Origin: Microterricola viridarii | Lineage (GTDB): Bacteria > Actinomycetota > Actinomycetes > Actinomycetales > Microbacteriaceae | NCBI RefSeq assembly: GCF_900104895.1 | Contig: NZ_LT629742.1 | Coordinates: forward strand, 1,364,001 to 1,428,000 | DNA: 64,000 bases | Direction: 5' to 3' | Shown here: positions 49,181-58,491 of the stretch, piece after piece | Layout of the letters: every line of letters begins with the position of its first letter | How positions within the stretch are numbered: position 1 is the first letter of the stretch | The notes under the pieces: model-generated | Databases searched by the model: none | Seen by the model: only the letters and a program-made list of their open reading frames with translations | Told to the model about the DNA's origin: nothing | Position numbers and translations under genes: made by a program

Positions 49181-49957
49181 TCAGCCCTCGCCCGTGAACA
49201 GCGGGCTGCGCTTCTGCTGGAACGCGGCGAAGCCCTCGGCGTAGTCTGCGCTGCGGGAGAGCGCGCCCTGCGCGGCGCTCTCGGCGGCCAGCGAGCGCCA
49301 GAAGCCGACCCGCTCGTCGCGCAACTCGTGCACCAGACGCTTGCTGGCGAGGAACGCCTGCGTGGCCCCGCGGGCGACCCGGCCCACCCGCGCCCGGGTG
49401 AAGGCGAGGATCTCCTCGTGCGGCACGACCCGGCTGAACAGGCCGAGCTGCACGGCCTCGCTCCCGCTGATCAGCTCGCCCGTGTAGATGAGGTCGAGGG
49501 TGCGGTGGGCGCCGAGCCGCTCGAAGAAGAGGGTGTGCCCGCCGGAGTCGAGCGTCGCCCCGAGGTTCGCGAACGGGGAGCCGATCTTGGCGGTGTCTGT
49601 GACGTAGACGACGTCGCTGGCGATCAGCAGGCCGAGTCCGACGCCGAGGCACGCCCCTGTCGCGATCGCGAAGGTCGGTGCCGGGAAGGAGTCGATCCGG
49701 GCCAGCAGGGGCGCGACCGTGCCGGAGAGGTAGCCCTCGGCGTCATCCGTCGCCGGGTCGACCGCGGAGATGTCGCGCCCGGCGCAGAACGCCCGCCCCG
49801 CGCCGTGCAGCAGCACGGCGCGCACGCCGGCCGCCTCCGCCTGGGCGTAGCAGTCGGAGAGCGCCGCGATGGCCTGCTCGTCGAGCGCGTTGAGCTTGCC
49901 CGGGTCGTTGAGGAGGATCTCGGCGACGCCCTCTGTGATGGTCAGATCGACGCTCAT
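49181..49957 (-). CDS. paaG: enoyl-CoA hydratase/isomerase family, PaaG-like (ring-1,2-epoxyphenylacetyl-CoA isomerase)
   Basis: 258 residues, crotonase fold: oxyanion glycines in C-A-G-R-D-I (about 57-62) and A-C-L-G-V-G-L-G (about 101-108), and D-S-G-G (about 135-138) where hydratases have a catalytic Glu. That substitution is typical of the isomerase group including PaaG. PaaG turns the epoxide into oxepin-CoA. It is last in the paaABCDE operon, 55 bp after paaE. Confidence in PaaG rather than another crotonase rests on context and the D-S-G-G motif. Confidence 0.75.
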   Translation of the reverse strand: MSVDLTITEGVAEILLNDPGKLNALDEQAIAALSDCYAQAEAAGVRAVLLHGAGRAFCAGRDISAVDPATDDAEGYLSGTVAPLLARIDSFPAPTFAIATGACLGVGLGLLIASDVVYVTDTAKIGSPFANLGATLDSGGHTLFFERLGAHRTLDLIYTGELISGSEAVQLGLFSRVVPHEEILAFTRARVGRVARGATQAFLASKRLVHELRDERVGFWRSLAAESAAQGALSRSADYAEGFAAFQQKRSPLFTGEG

Positions 49958-50011
49958 TGCCCCTCCCAGGGTCTCGTCGGCTGGCCGGGTCCGCAGGCGC
50001 GGCCCGGGGGA

Positions 50012-51139
50012 TCAGGAGTCGTAGTTGACCTCGACGCGCGGGCTCGTGGGCACCGACTGGCAGGTGAGCACATAGCCGCGCGCGAGCTCGTCCGGCTCGA
50101 GGGCGTAGTTCTCGGCCATCTCCACGGTGCCGGAGACGAGCACCGCCCGGCAGGTGCCGCACACCCCGCCCGCGCAGGCGAACGGCACGTCGCCGCGCAC
50201 GCGCAGGGCGGCGTTGAGGATGCTCTCGTTGCTGTGCACGGGGCTCGTCACGGTGCCGGTGGTGCCGTCGAGGCGGAACGAGATCGTGTGCACCTCCTCG
50301 TTCGGCGTGTGCTGCACCGGGCGCCCGGACTGGCCGATCGGGGCCTCTGGCCGGCCGGCCGTGAAGAGCTCGAAGCGGATGTCGGCCGCATCCACGCCGA
50401 ACTCGGCCAGGGTGTCGCGGCAGAGCTGCACCAGCTCGAACGGCCCGCAGAGGAACCACTCGTCGACGCTGGCCGGCGCGATGAGCGTGCGGAAGATGCT
50501 GCGCAGGCGCTCCGCGTCCAGGCGTCCGCTCAGCAGCTCGGAGCTGCGCAGCTCCCGCGTGAGCAGGTGGTGCAGGGCCAGCCGCGTCGGGTAGCGGTCT
50601 TTCAGATCGGCGAGCTCGTCCACGAACATCGTGTCCATCGCGGTGCGGTTGGAGTAGAGCAGCGTGAAGCTGCTGCCCGGGTGCGCGCCGAGCGTGCTCT
50701 CGATGAGCGCGAGCACCGGGGTGATGCCCGATCCGGCGGCGATCGCCGTGATGTGCACCGCGGCGTTGCCGTCCAGCTGGGAGGTGAACCGCCCCTCTGG
50801 GCTCATCACCTCCAGCTCCATGCCGGCGGCCAGGTTGTCGACGGCCCAGGAGGAGAATAGCCCGCCGAGGTCCCGTTTGATGGCGACCCGGAGCTCGCCG
50901 CTGACGGGTGCCTGGCAGATCGAGTAGCTGCGGCGCACGTCCTCGCCCTCGACCTCTGCACGAAGCGCGACGTGCTGGCCCGGGGCGTAGGAGTACTGCT
51001 CGCGGAGCTCGCCCGGAACGGTGAAGCTCACCTCGATGGCGTCGGCCGTCAGCCGGCGCACCCGGGAGACCGGGAGGCGGTGGAAGACGGCCCGGCGCCG
51101 CGTTGTCGTGCTCGTGCTTGCGCTCGTGGCTTTCGGCAC
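50012..51139 (-). CDS. paaE: phenylacetyl-CoA epoxidase reductase subunit
   Basis: 375 residues: FAD-binding reductase part (about 15-120, with R-R-S-Y-S-I-C), NAD-binding part (G-S-G-I-T-P-V-L-A-L-I, about 131-142) and a C-terminal plant-type 2Fe-2S ferredoxin with C-A-G-G-V-C-G-T-C and a fourth Cys near residue 361 (L-T-C-Q-S). It passes electrons from NADPH to the PaaABC oxygenase. GTG 51139 starts 3 bp after paaD. Confidence 0.92.
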   Translation of the reverse strand: MPKATSASTSTTTRRRAVFHRLPVSRVRRLTADAIEVSFTVPGELREQYSYAPGQHVALRAEVEGEDVRRSYSICQAPVSGELRVAIKRDLGGLFSSWAVDNLAAGMELEVMSPEGRFTSQLDGNAAVHITAIAAGSGITPVLALIESTLGAHPGSSFTLLYSNRTAMDTMFVDELADLKDRYPTRLALHHLLTRELRSSELLSGRLDAERLRSIFRTLIAPASVDEWFLCGPFELVQLCRDTLAEFGVDAADIRFELFTAGRPEAPIGQSGRPVQHTPNEEVHTISFRLDGTTGTVTSPVHSNESILNAALRVRGDVPFACAGGVCGTCRAVLVSGTVEMAENYALEPDELARGYVLTCQSVPTSPRVEVNYDS

Positions 51140-51142
51140 CGC

Positions 51143-51673
51143 TCAGTGCTCCTTGAAGTAGTCGAACGGCTCCTGGCAGCGCTGGCACACGTAGTGGGCC
51201 TTGCACGAGGTGGAACCGAAGCGGCTCACCTCGCGGGTGTGCAGGGAGCCGCAGCGGGGGCAGCGGATGCCGAGGCCGAGGCCCACGACGCCGTCGGCGC
51301 GGCGGCCGGGCGCGGCGATGCCGTAGCTCTCCAGCTTGGCGCGGCCGGCCTCGCTCATCCAGTCGGTGGTCCATGCCGGGGAGAGCACGGTGGCCACGGT
51401 GACGTCCGGGTATCCGGCCCGTGCCAGCGCCGCGGTGATGTCGTCGCGGATGGCGTCGACGGCCGGGCAGCCGGAGTAGGTGGGGGTGATCTCGATGCGC
51501 ACGGCGCCGCCCGGCTCGACCTGGGCGCTCCGCAGCACGCCGAGGTCCTCGATGGTCAAGACGGGCACCTCGGGGTCGACGACAGCCGCGGCGAGGTCCC
51601 AGACCCGGCGGTCGGGTCCGTCGGCCGGCCGCGGGCGAGCGGTCCGTTCCAGCGTCGTCGCCATGACGGTCAC
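51143..51673 (-). CDS. paaD: phenylacetyl-CoA epoxidase maturation subunit
   Basis: 176 residues. N-terminal DUF59/MIP18-like domain (D-P-E-V-P-V-L-T-I-E-D-L-G, then T-Y-S-G-C-P) and C-terminal zinc-ribbon (C-P-R-C-G-S, C-K-A, C-Q-R-C). PaaD is linked to iron-sulfur or di-iron assembly of the epoxidase. GTG 51673 overlaps the paaC stop (GTGA); ATG 51664 is an alternative without overlap. Confidence 0.9.
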   Translation of the reverse strand: MTVMATTLERTARPRPADGPDRRVWDLAAAVVDPEVPVLTIEDLGVLRSAQVEPGGAVRIEITPTYSGCPAVDAIRDDITAALARAGYPDVTVATVLSPAWTTDWMSEAGRAKLESYGIAAPGRRADGVVGLGLGIRCPRCGSLHTREVSRFGSTSCKAHYVCQRCQEPFDYFKEH

Positions 51674-52494
51674 CACGATGCCCCCGGGTGGGCGCGGGCG
51701 AGCACCTGCATCTCGGCCAGCAGCGGTCCGAGGTACTCCGTGTGTGCGCCGGATCGGCCGCCGCCCCGCGCGAAGGGGGCGGTGGGCACGGTCAGGCCGG
51801 CCTCGGTGATCAGCCGCGTGAGGAGGGCGTATGCGTCCTCCCGCAGTGCGGACGGGGAGACGGCGATGCCGGCCAGCTCGCCCGGCACGCTGTCGTCGTC
51901 GAAGAGCTCGTCGGCGAAGACCCACATGCGCTCCAGGCCCCGCTGCATGCGCCGGTGCGACTCCGCCGTGCCCTGCCCGAGCCGCAGCAGCCACTGTGCC
52001 GAGTGGTCGAGGTGGTAGTCCACCTCTTTGAGCGCCTTGGCGGCTATGGCGGAGAGGGTGGGGTCGGCGGAGGCCGAGAGCGCCCGGTAGAGCCCGATGA
52101 AGTAGGCAGAGGCGATCAGCTGGCGGGCGATCGTCTGGGCGAAGTCGCCGTTCGGCTGCTCGAACAGCTGCCGGTTGGTGAACTCTGCCTCGCCGCGCAG
52201 GTAGGCCAGGTCGTCCTCGCTCTGCCCCCAGGCGGAGCCGGCGTAGGTCAGCAGGTTCCGCGCGTGGCCGAGCTGGTCCAGAGCGATGTTCGCCAGCGCG
52301 ACGTCCTCCTCGAGCTCCGGCGCGTTCGTCACCCACTCGCCGAGCCGCTGGGCGAGCACGAGGGCGTCGTCGCCGAGGCCGAGCGCGTAGCGCGCTACCG
52401 CGTCGCTCGCCGCGGCATCCGCGTCGCTGAGCGTCAGGGAGATCGACTCGGGGGTGATCGCGGTGGAGATCGGCCGGTTGCTGTGCCCGCTCAT
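51670..52494 (-). CDS. paaC: phenylacetyl-CoA epoxidase structural subunit
   Basis: 274 residues, all-alpha ferritin-like fold like PaaA but lacking the full di-iron ligand set. It begins D-A-V-A-R-Y-A-L-G-L-G-D-D-A-L-V-L-A and has L-G-H-A-R-N-L-L and E-V-D-Y-H-L-D-H-S-A-Q-W. PaaC forms the scaffold of the PaaA-PaaC heterodimer. ATG 52494 overlaps paaB by 4 bp. Confidence 0.93.
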   Translation of the reverse strand: MSGHSNRPISTAITPESISLTLSDADAAASDAVARYALGLGDDALVLAQRLGEWVTNAPELEEDVALANIALDQLGHARNLLTYAGSAWGQSEDDLAYLRGEAEFTNRQLFEQPNGDFAQTIARQLIASAYFIGLYRALSASADPTLSAIAAKALKEVDYHLDHSAQWLLRLGQGTAESHRRMQRGLERMWVFADELFDDDSVPGELAGIAVSPSALREDAYALLTRLITEAGLTVPTAPFARGGGRSGAHTEYLGPLLAEMQVLARAHPGASW

Positions 52495-52799
52495 AGGTGG
52501 GGCACCTTCTCCGACTCGGTGTAGTAGGTGGCGTGCCGGTACTCCTTGCCCTGCGGGGACTCGAAGAACGCGCCCTTGGCGTCGGGGTCGGATGCCGTGA
52601 TCGCCGAGGCGCGGACCACCCAGATCGACACGCCCTCCGCGCGCCGGGTGTACAGGTCGCGGGCGTTGCGCACGGCCATGGTCTCGTCGGGGGCGTGCAG
52701 CGAGCCGGCGTGCACGTGGGAGAGCCCGCGGGTGGAGCGGATGAAGACCTCCCAGAGCGGCCACTGCTCGCGCTCGCCGGAGTCGCCTGGACTCGTCAT
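52491..52799 (-). CDS. paaB: phenylacetyl-CoA epoxidase small subunit
   Basis: 102 residues: [23 protein letters not shown] at the start and W-V-V-R-A-S-A-I in the middle are the PaaB hallmarks. It is the small bridging subunit required for a stable complex. ATG 52799 overlaps paaA by 4 bp. Confidence 0.93.
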   Translation of the reverse strand: MTSPGDSGEREQWPLWEVFIRSTRGLSHVHAGSLHAPDETMAVRNARDLYTRRAEGVSIWVVRASAITASDPDAKGAFFESPQGKEYRHATYYTESEKVPHL

Positions 52800-53827
52800 G
52801 ATGCCACCCTCTCGCCGGTCGAGTTCACGGTGGTCGAATTCGTGGCGGATGCCAGCTCCGCCTGCTTGTCCGCGTAGGCGCGCGCGGCGGCGCGCACCCA
52901 CTCGCCGTCCTCGTGGGCCGCTCGGCGCCGGGCGACCCGGATCGCGTTGGCCGGCCCGCGGCCGGCGAGCACCTCGGCGAACTCGGCCCAGTCCAGCTCG
53001 CCGAAGTCGTAGTGGCCGCGCTCCTCGTTCCACTTCAGGTCGGGGTCTGGCAGGGTGACGCCGAGGATCTCGGCCTGCGGGACGAGCATGTCCACGAAGC
53101 GCTGGCGCAGCTCGTCGTTGCTGAAGCGCTTGATGTTCCAGGCCATGCTCTGCTGAGAGTTGGGGGAGTCGGCGTCGGGCGGGCCGAACATCATCAGGGC
53201 GGGGGCGTACCAGCGGTTCACGGATTCCTGGGCCATCTGCTGTTGCGCCGGGGTGCCGCGCATGAGCTCGAGCAGGATCTCGAAGCCCTGGCGCTGGTGG
53301 AAGGACTCCTCCTTGCAGATGCGCACCATGGCACGCCCGTACGGCCCGTAGGAGGCGCGGCAGAGCGGCACCTGGTTGCAGATGGCGGCGCCGTCGACCA
53401 GCCAGCCGATCGAGCCCATGTCCGCCCAGGTCGGCGTCGTGTAGTTGAAGATCGACGAGTACTTGGCGGTGCCGGTGATGAGCTGTTCGAACATGGTGTC
53501 CCGGTCGGTGCCGAGGGTCTGCGCGGCGGAGTAGAGGTAGAGGCCGTGGCCGGCCTCGTCCTGCACCTTGGCCATCAGGATCGACTTGCGCTTGAGGCTC
53601 GGCGCGCGGGTGATCCAGTTGCCCTCCGGCTGCATCCCGATGATCTCGGAGTGCGCGTGCTGGGAGATCTGCCGGACGAGCGTCTTGCGGTAGGCGGCCG
53701 GCATCCAGTCGCTCGGCTCGATGCGCTGGTCGGCGGCGATGAGCTCGTCGAAGCGGCGCTGGCCCGAGCCGTCCGGGTCGTCGTCCGCCTGGCCAGCGGT
53801 GCGCAGCTGGGGCAGGGGATCTGCCAT
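52796..53827 (-). CDS. paaA: phenylacetyl-CoA epoxidase catalytic di-iron subunit
   Basis: 343 residues. The di-iron ligands sit in Q-D-E-A-G-H (E-x-x-H) and K-E-E-S-F-H (E-x-x-H), about residues 115-120 and 205-211. [10 protein letters not shown] and Y-T-T-P-T-W-A-D are strongly conserved in PaaA. It epoxidises the ring of phenylacetyl-CoA. ATG 53827 has GGAGG about 5 nt upstream. First gene of the paaABCDE-paaG operon, each pair joined by 4-bp overlaps or tight spacing. Confidence 0.95.
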   Translation of the reverse strand: MADPLPQLRTAGQADDDPDGSGQRRFDELIAADQRIEPSDWMPAAYRKTLVRQISQHAHSEIIGMQPEGNWITRAPSLKRKSILMAKVQDEAGHGLYLYSAAQTLGTDRDTMFEQLITGTAKYSSIFNYTTPTWADMGSIGWLVDGAAICNQVPLCRASYGPYGRAMVRICKEESFHQRQGFEILLELMRGTPAQQQMAQESVNRWYAPALMMFGPPDADSPNSQQSMAWNIKRFSNDELRQRFVDMLVPQAEILGVTLPDPDLKWNEERGHYDFGELDWAEFAEVLAGRGPANAIRVARRRAAHEDGEWVRAAARAYADKQAELASATNSTTVNSTGERVAS

Positions 53828-53902
53828 GAGAGCCTCCTCGCTCGGGGCGTGCGTCGGTGCACGCCCATCCGACGGTGCACCCATCCGGCGGCGCGGATGA
53901 CT

Positions 53903-53924
53903 ACTTACCGATCGTTCGGTAATG
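53903..53924. promoter_or_regulatory. palindromic PaaR-type operator between paaA and the TetR gene
   Basis: The arms TTACCGA (53905-53911) and TCGGTAA (53916-53922) flank TCGT. With the flanking ACT it fits the pattern ACT-N-ACCG-N2-CG-N2-CGGT, which I recall for PaaR of Corynebacterium. It sits 76 bp before paaA and 127 bp before the TetR start, so it can control both directions. Confidence 0.75.
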
Positions 53925-54050
53925 CTAACATTGGCCGGGGCTCCGATCAAGACGCCCGCGCCCGCACAGGGGCCGTCGGCTAGGATCGGGAACCGCGCCG
54001 GCCGTCCAGCCTGGTGCCCCGGTGAGCCGAGATCTGGAGTGTGCAGCGTC

Positions 54051-54734
54051 GTGAACCAGCCAGCGAATGCCACCGGCCGGGCGCCGAGGGGCGGCAACGG
54101 CCGTGCGGGCCGGGAGCCATACGACCTGGATGCCGTGCTCGACATCGCCGTGCGGGCGTTCAACGAGTTCGGCTACGAGGCGACCTCGATGGGCGTGCTC
54201 GCGGAGCGGCTCGGCACCAGCAAATCGGCGATCTACTACCACGTCACCGGCAAGGAAGACCTGTTGCGGCGGGCCCTGGAGCGCGCCCTCGGCGGGCTTG
54301 AGGGGATCCTCGCCGAGCCGGGCGCGGTGGACGGCTCGCCCGCGGAGCGGCTGCGCTTCGTGCTGCGCGGCGCCGTGCGCGTGCTCGCCGACGACCTGCC
54401 CTACGTCACCCTGCTGCTCCGGCTGCGCGGCAACACCGAGCTGGAGCGCGAGGCGCTCGCGCGGCGCCGGGCATTCGACCGCGCCGTCGCCGAGCTCGTC
54501 GACGAGGCCCGCGTCGAGGGCACCCTCCGCGCCGACATCGATGCGCGCACCGCGGTGCGCCTGCTCTTCGGCATGATCAACTCGATCGTCGAGTGGTACC
54601 GGCCGGGCGGCGCGCTCACCCCCGACCAGCTCGCCGACGATGTCATCACGGTCGCGTTCGAGGGCCTGCGGGTTCACTCCGCTGGCGACGCGGCGGCCGC
54701 ATCCTCCTTGGCCACGAGGGTCAGCACGTCGTAG
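54051..54734 (+). CDS. TetR-family regulator of phenylacetate genes (PaaR-like)
   Basis: 227 residues. HTH about 25-70: [20 protein letters not shown] and S-K-S-A-I-Y-Y-H-V. The ligand domain is TetR_C type, and phenylacetyl-CoA is the likely ligand by analogy. GTG 54051 has GGAG 12 nt upstream, which is long; a start slightly farther upstream cannot be excluded. Its 3' end overlaps paaZ on the opposite strand by 61 bp. Divergent from paaA with a palindromic operator between. Confidence 0.82.
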   Translation: MNQPANATGRAPRGGNGRAGREPYDLDAVLDIAVRAFNEFGYEATSMGVLAERLGTSKSAIYYHVTGKEDLLRRALERALGGLEGILAEPGAVDGSPAERLRFVLRGAVRVLADDLPYVTLLLRLRGNTELEREALARRRAFDRAVAELVDEARVEGTLRADIDARTAVRLLFGMINSIVEWYRPGGALTPDQLADDVITVAFEGLRVHSAGDAAAASSLATRVSTS

Positions 54735-56770
54735 CTGGCGACCAGCTCATCGCGCTGGTTCACGAGCGCGGCATCCCAGCGCACCTCGCCGTACTCCTCG
54801 TTCTCGCGCGGCGTGATCTGCTTGGCGGTCAGCGTCACCCGCACGCTGTCGCCCGGTGAGACCGGCGTGGTGAAGCGCAGGTTCTCCAGCCCGTAGTTGG
54901 CCAGCACCGGACCGGGGGCCGGGTCGACGAACAGCCCGGCCGCCCAGGCCAGCAGCAGGTAGCCGTGCGCGACGCGGCCGGGGAAGAACGGGTTGGCGGC
55001 CGCGGCGGCCTCGTCGGTGTGCGCGTAGAAGGTGTCGCCGGTGAACTCGGCGAAGTGGCCGATGTCCTCCAGTGTGATCTCGCGCGCGGCGGAGACGACG
55101 GCATCGCCGATCCGCAGCCGGGCGAGCGACTTGCGGAACGGGTGCTCATCGCCGGCCTGGCTCGGCGCTCCGGCGCGCCACTGGCCGGTCAGCGCCGTCA
55201 GCACGGCCGGGGTGCCCTGGATGGCGGTGCGGCGCATGAAGTGCTTGACCGCGCGGATGCCGCCGAGCTCCTCGCCGCCGCCGGCCCGGCCGGGCCCGCC
55301 GTGCACGAGGTGCGGGACGGGGGAGCCGTGCCCGGTGCTGGTCTTCGCGTCGTCTCGGTCCAGCACCAGGATGCGGCCGTGGAAGGCGGCGATGCCGGAG
55401 ACGAGGCTCGCCACCGTCTCCGGGTCGAAGCTCGCGACGGTGGCGACGAGGGAGCCGCCGCCGCGGTTCGCCAGCCGCACCGCATCGGCGGAGTCGGTGT
55501 AGCCGAGGACGGCAGCGACGGGCCCGAACGCCTCGACCTCGTGCGCGGCATCCGCGTCCGCGTCGTCGAAGGCGAGCAGCACCGGGGCGAGGAAGGCGCC
55601 GCCCGGCGCGGGGGCGACGGTTCCATCCTGCTGCAGCACGGCCGGCTCCTCCCGGCTGCCGACGACGATGCGGCCGCCCCCGGCGAGGAGCGCGTCGATG
55701 CTCCGCCGCACCTCGTCCCGCTGCTCGACGCTGGCCAGCGGTCCCATGCTCACCCCGTCCGCGCGCGGGTCGCCGAGGGTGACGCGCTGGGCGAGGCGGG
55801 CGCCGATCGCCTCCACAACGGTGTCGATGCGGTCGGTGGGCACGATCACGCGGCGGATGCTGGTGCACTTCTGCCCGGCCTTGGATGTCATCTCGGTGAC
55901 GACGCTCGCGACGAAGGCGTCGAACTCGGGGGTGCCGGCCGCGGCATCCTGCCCCAGGATCGCGGCGTTCAGCGAGTCGGTCTCGCAGCCCAGGGCGACC
56001 TGCCCACCGAGCACCCGCGGGTGGGCGGCGAGGGTGCGCGCGGTGGACGCGGAGCCGGTGAAGCTCACGGTGTCGCGCACGTCGAGTGTGTCGAGGAAGC
56101 CGCGCACGGAGCCGCAGATCAGCTGCAGCGAGCCGGCCGGCAGCAGGCCGGAGTCGACCATGGCCCGCACGGCGGCCTCGGCGAGGTACGCGGTCGGCGT
56201 GGCCGGCTTGGCGATGCTCGGCACCCCGGCGAGGAAGGCGGGTGCGAACTTCTCCAGCATGCCCCACACGGGGAAGTTGAAGGCGTTGACCTGGAATGCG
56301 ACGCCGGGCAGCCGGCTGTAGACGTGCTGGCCGCCGAAGGAGCCGTCGCGGGCCAGGTTCTCCGGTTGCCCGTCGACGATGACCTGCGCGTTCGGCAGCT
56401 CGCGGCGGCCCTTCGACGCGTACGTGAAGAGCACGCCGATGCCGCCGTCGATGTCGACCATCGAGTCTCGGCGGGTCGCCCCGGTCTGCGCGCTCACCGC
56501 GTACAGCTCCTCCTTGACCTCGCCGAGGGCCAGCGCGAGCGCCTTCAGGCGCAGCGCGCGCTCGTGGAAGGTGAGCGCGCCGAGGCTCGCCTGCCCGACC
56601 GTGCGGCCGAACTCCACCGCGGCGGCGAGGTCGAGGCCCTCGCTGCCGACACGGGCGATGCCCTCCCCGGTGGAGGCGTCCCGCACGAGGGTGCCGCTGG
56701 TCGGCTCCCGCCAGGCGCCCTGCACGAAGCTCGGGAGGAGCGGGGCCGTTGCTGCGTCGCTGGGTGCCAT
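54674..56770 (-). CDS. paaZ: bifunctional oxepin-CoA hydrolase / 3-oxo-5,6-dehydrosuberyl-CoA semialdehyde dehydrogenase
   Basis: 698 residues. The N-terminal aldehyde dehydrogenase (about 1-530) has its catalytic Cys in G-Q-K-C-T-S-I-R (about 300) and N-F-P-V-W-G (about 152). The C-terminal MaoC/R-hydratase (about 540-690) has F-T-G-D-T-F-Y-A-H-T and an A-H-G-Y pattern (V-A-H-G-Y). PaaZ opens the oxepin ring and oxidises the resulting aldehyde. AAGGACC precedes ATG 56770. Last gene of the paaF-paaH-paaZ unit, 99 bp after paaH. Confidence 0.93.
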   Translation of the reverse strand: MAPSDAATAPLLPSFVQGAWREPTSGTLVRDASTGEGIARVGSEGLDLAAAVEFGRTVGQASLGALTFHERALRLKALALALGEVKEELYAVSAQTGATRRDSMVDIDGGIGVLFTYASKGRRELPNAQVIVDGQPENLARDGSFGGQHVYSRLPGVAFQVNAFNFPVWGMLEKFAPAFLAGVPSIAKPATPTAYLAEAAVRAMVDSGLLPAGSLQLICGSVRGFLDTLDVRDTVSFTGSASTARTLAAHPRVLGGQVALGCETDSLNAAILGQDAAAGTPEFDAFVASVVTEMTSKAGQKCTSIRRVIVPTDRIDTVVEAIGARLAQRVTLGDPRADGVSMGPLASVEQRDEVRRSIDALLAGGGRIVVGSREEPAVLQQDGTVAPAPGGAFLAPVLLAFDDADADAAHEVEAFGPVAAVLGYTDSADAVRLANRGGGSLVATVASFDPETVASLVSGIAAFHGRILVLDRDDAKTSTGHGSPVPHLVHGGPGRAGGGEELGGIRAVKHFMRRTAIQGTPAVLTALTGQWRAGAPSQAGDEHPFRKSLARLRIGDAVVSAAREITLEDIGHFAEFTGDTFYAHTDEAAAAANPFFPGRVAHGYLLLAWAAGLFVDPAPGPVLANYGLENLRFTTPVSPGDSVRVTLTAKQITPRENEEYGEVRWDAALVNQRDELVASYDVLTLVAKEDAAAASPAE

Positions 56771-56869
56771 GGGGGTCCTTCGCTGTGCTGGGTGCGTGTT
56801 TGGGGTGTCTTTGTGTCTGGGCGTTTGTGTTCTGGGTGACTGTGGATCGGCGGCCTGTGTAGCCGGGGC

Positions 56870-57748
56870 CTAATGGATGCCGGGCTCGGCGGGCCAGGTG
56901 AAGAAGCCCTCGCCGCTCTTCCGGCCGAGCTTGCCTGCCGCGACCTTCTCGCGGAGCAGGGCCGGGGGCTCGAAGCGGGGGCCCAGCCGGGCCGCGAGGT
57001 GCTCGGCGATGCCGAGGCGCACATCGAGCCCGACGAGGTCGGTCAGCCGCAGCGGGCCGATGGGGAACTTGTAGCCCAGCACCATGGCGGCGTCGATGTC
57101 CTCGGCCGAGGCGACGCCCTCCTCCAGCATGCGGATCGCCTCCAGGCCGACCACGAGGCCGAGGCGCGAGCTGGCGAAGCCGGGGGAGTCCCGCACGGTG
57201 ATCGGCGTCTTGCCGAGTGCCGCGACCCAGCCGAGCGCCGCCTCGATCAGCTCGGGCGCGGTGGCGGGCCCCTGCACGATCTCCACCAGCTCGGAGGCGG
57301 GGACGGGGTTGAAGAAGTGCAGGCCGCAGAACCGCTCCGGCCGGGCCAGACACGAGGCCAACTCGCCGATGGAGAGCGCGGAGGTGTTGCTGGCCAGCCA
57401 GACGTCGGGCGAGAGTTCGCGCTCCACGCGCGTGAGGACCTCCGCCTTCAGCCCGGCATCCTCCGGCACGGCCTCGATCACCAGGGCGCACCCGGCGAGG
57501 TCTGTGGCATCCGTCGTCGTCAGCGTGCGCGCCTCGAGGGCGTGCGCCGTCTCGCCCGTCGTGCGGCGTTCGACGCTGGCCCGGATGACGGCGCGCAGGG
57601 CGTCGTGCGTGCGCGCCGCGGCATCCGCGTCGCGTTCGAGGATGGCGACCGAGGAGCCGGCGAGCAGGAAGGCGTGCGCGATGCCGGCCCCCATCCGCCC
57701 TCCGCCGGCGACGCCGACGCGGGCGGGCACAGTCACTGGTGGAGTCAT
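56870..57748 (-). CDS. paaH: 3-hydroxyacyl-CoA dehydrogenase (PaaH-like)
   Basis: 292 residues. NAD-binding loop G-G-G-R-M-G-A-G (about 15-22), S-N-T-S-A-L-S (about 116-122), the active-site H-F-F-N-P-V-P (about 143-149) and a C-terminal dimerisation domain with L-G-Y-K-F-P-I-G-P. It oxidises the 3-hydroxyadipyl-CoA intermediate. Length equals the short (FadB2-like) form. It overlaps the paaF stop by 4 bp with AAGGAAG at good spacing. Confidence 0.85.
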   Translation of the reverse strand: MTPPVTVPARVGVAGGGRMGAGIAHAFLLAGSSVAILERDADAAARTHDALRAVIRASVERRTTGETAHALEARTLTTTDATDLAGCALVIEAVPEDAGLKAEVLTRVERELSPDVWLASNTSALSIGELASCLARPERFCGLHFFNPVPASELVEIVQGPATAPELIEAALGWVAALGKTPITVRDSPGFASSRLGLVVGLEAIRMLEEGVASAEDIDAAMVLGYKFPIGPLRLTDLVGLDVRLGIAEHLAARLGPRFEPPALLREKVAAGKLGRKSGEGFFTWPAEPGIH

Positions 57749-58491
57749 GATCGCTTCCTTTTCGCGAGGAACGCGTCCATGCGGGCGAACTTGGCCGGCG
57801 ACTCGAAGAGCACCGCCTGGGCCTGTTCGTCCACCGCGGGGTGGCTGTCGCGCGGCGCGTGGAAGACGCGTTTGGTGGTTTGCACGGCGAGGGGATCCTG
57901 TTTCGCGATGCGGTCCGCGAGGGCGTTCGCCGCCGCGTCGAGCTGCCCCGGCTCGTGCACCTCGGTCACGAGGCGGAGCGCGAGAGCCTCATCGGCGTTC
58001 AGCACCCGGCCGGCCAGCAGGATCTCCTTGGCGACGGGTTCCCCCACGAGCTCGGCGAGTCGCCACGTCGCGCCGGCCGCTGCCATGATGCCGAGCGAGG
58101 TCTCCGGGTTGCCGATCCGCGCCGTCGTGCTCGCGATGCGGAAGTCAGCGGCGTAGGCGAGCTCGGCCCCGCCGCCGAGCGCCCAGCCGTCGACGGCGGC
58201 GATGACGGGCATCGGCAGGGCGGCGATGCGGCCGAACAGGCGGGAGTTGATGCCGGCGAGGCCGTCCTCCCTGCGGCGGTCCCGCAGCTCGGCGATGTCC
58301 GCGCCGGAGGCGAAGACGCCCTCTGACCCGGTGAGGATGAGGATGCGCGGCACGGCCTCGAGCTCGGCGCAGACGACGTGCAGTTCGGCCACCATGGCGG
58401 CGTCGATGGCGTTGCGCACCGCGGGGCGATGGAGGGCCACATGCATCCGGTCGGGGCGGTCGGCGGTGATGCGGAGGGTGGTGGCCGTCAT
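57745..58491 (-). CDS. paaF: enoyl-CoA hydratase (PaaF-like)
   Basis: 248 residues, crotonase fold with oxyanion glycines in A-S-G-A-D-I (about 64-69) and both catalytic glutamates: G-G-G-A-E-L-A (about 108-114) and N-P-E-T-S-L-G (about 130-136). This is the true hydratase pattern, unlike the crotonase at 49181. It hydrates 2,3-dehydroadipyl-CoA. ATG 58491 was chosen at M-T-A-T-T-L; the longer frame is not credible. First gene of paaF-paaH-paaZ. Confidence 0.8.
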   Translation of the reverse strand: MTATTLRITADRPDRMHVALHRPAVRNAIDAAMVAELHVVCAELEAVPRILILTGSEGVFASGADIAELRDRRREDGLAGINSRLFGRIAALPMPVIAAVDGWALGGGAELAYAADFRIASTTARIGNPETSLGIMAAAGATWRLAELVGEPVAKEILLAGRVLNADEALALRLVTEVHEPGQLDAAANALADRIAKQDPLAVQTTKRVFHAPRDSHPAVDEQAQAVLFESPAKFARMDAFLAKRKRS

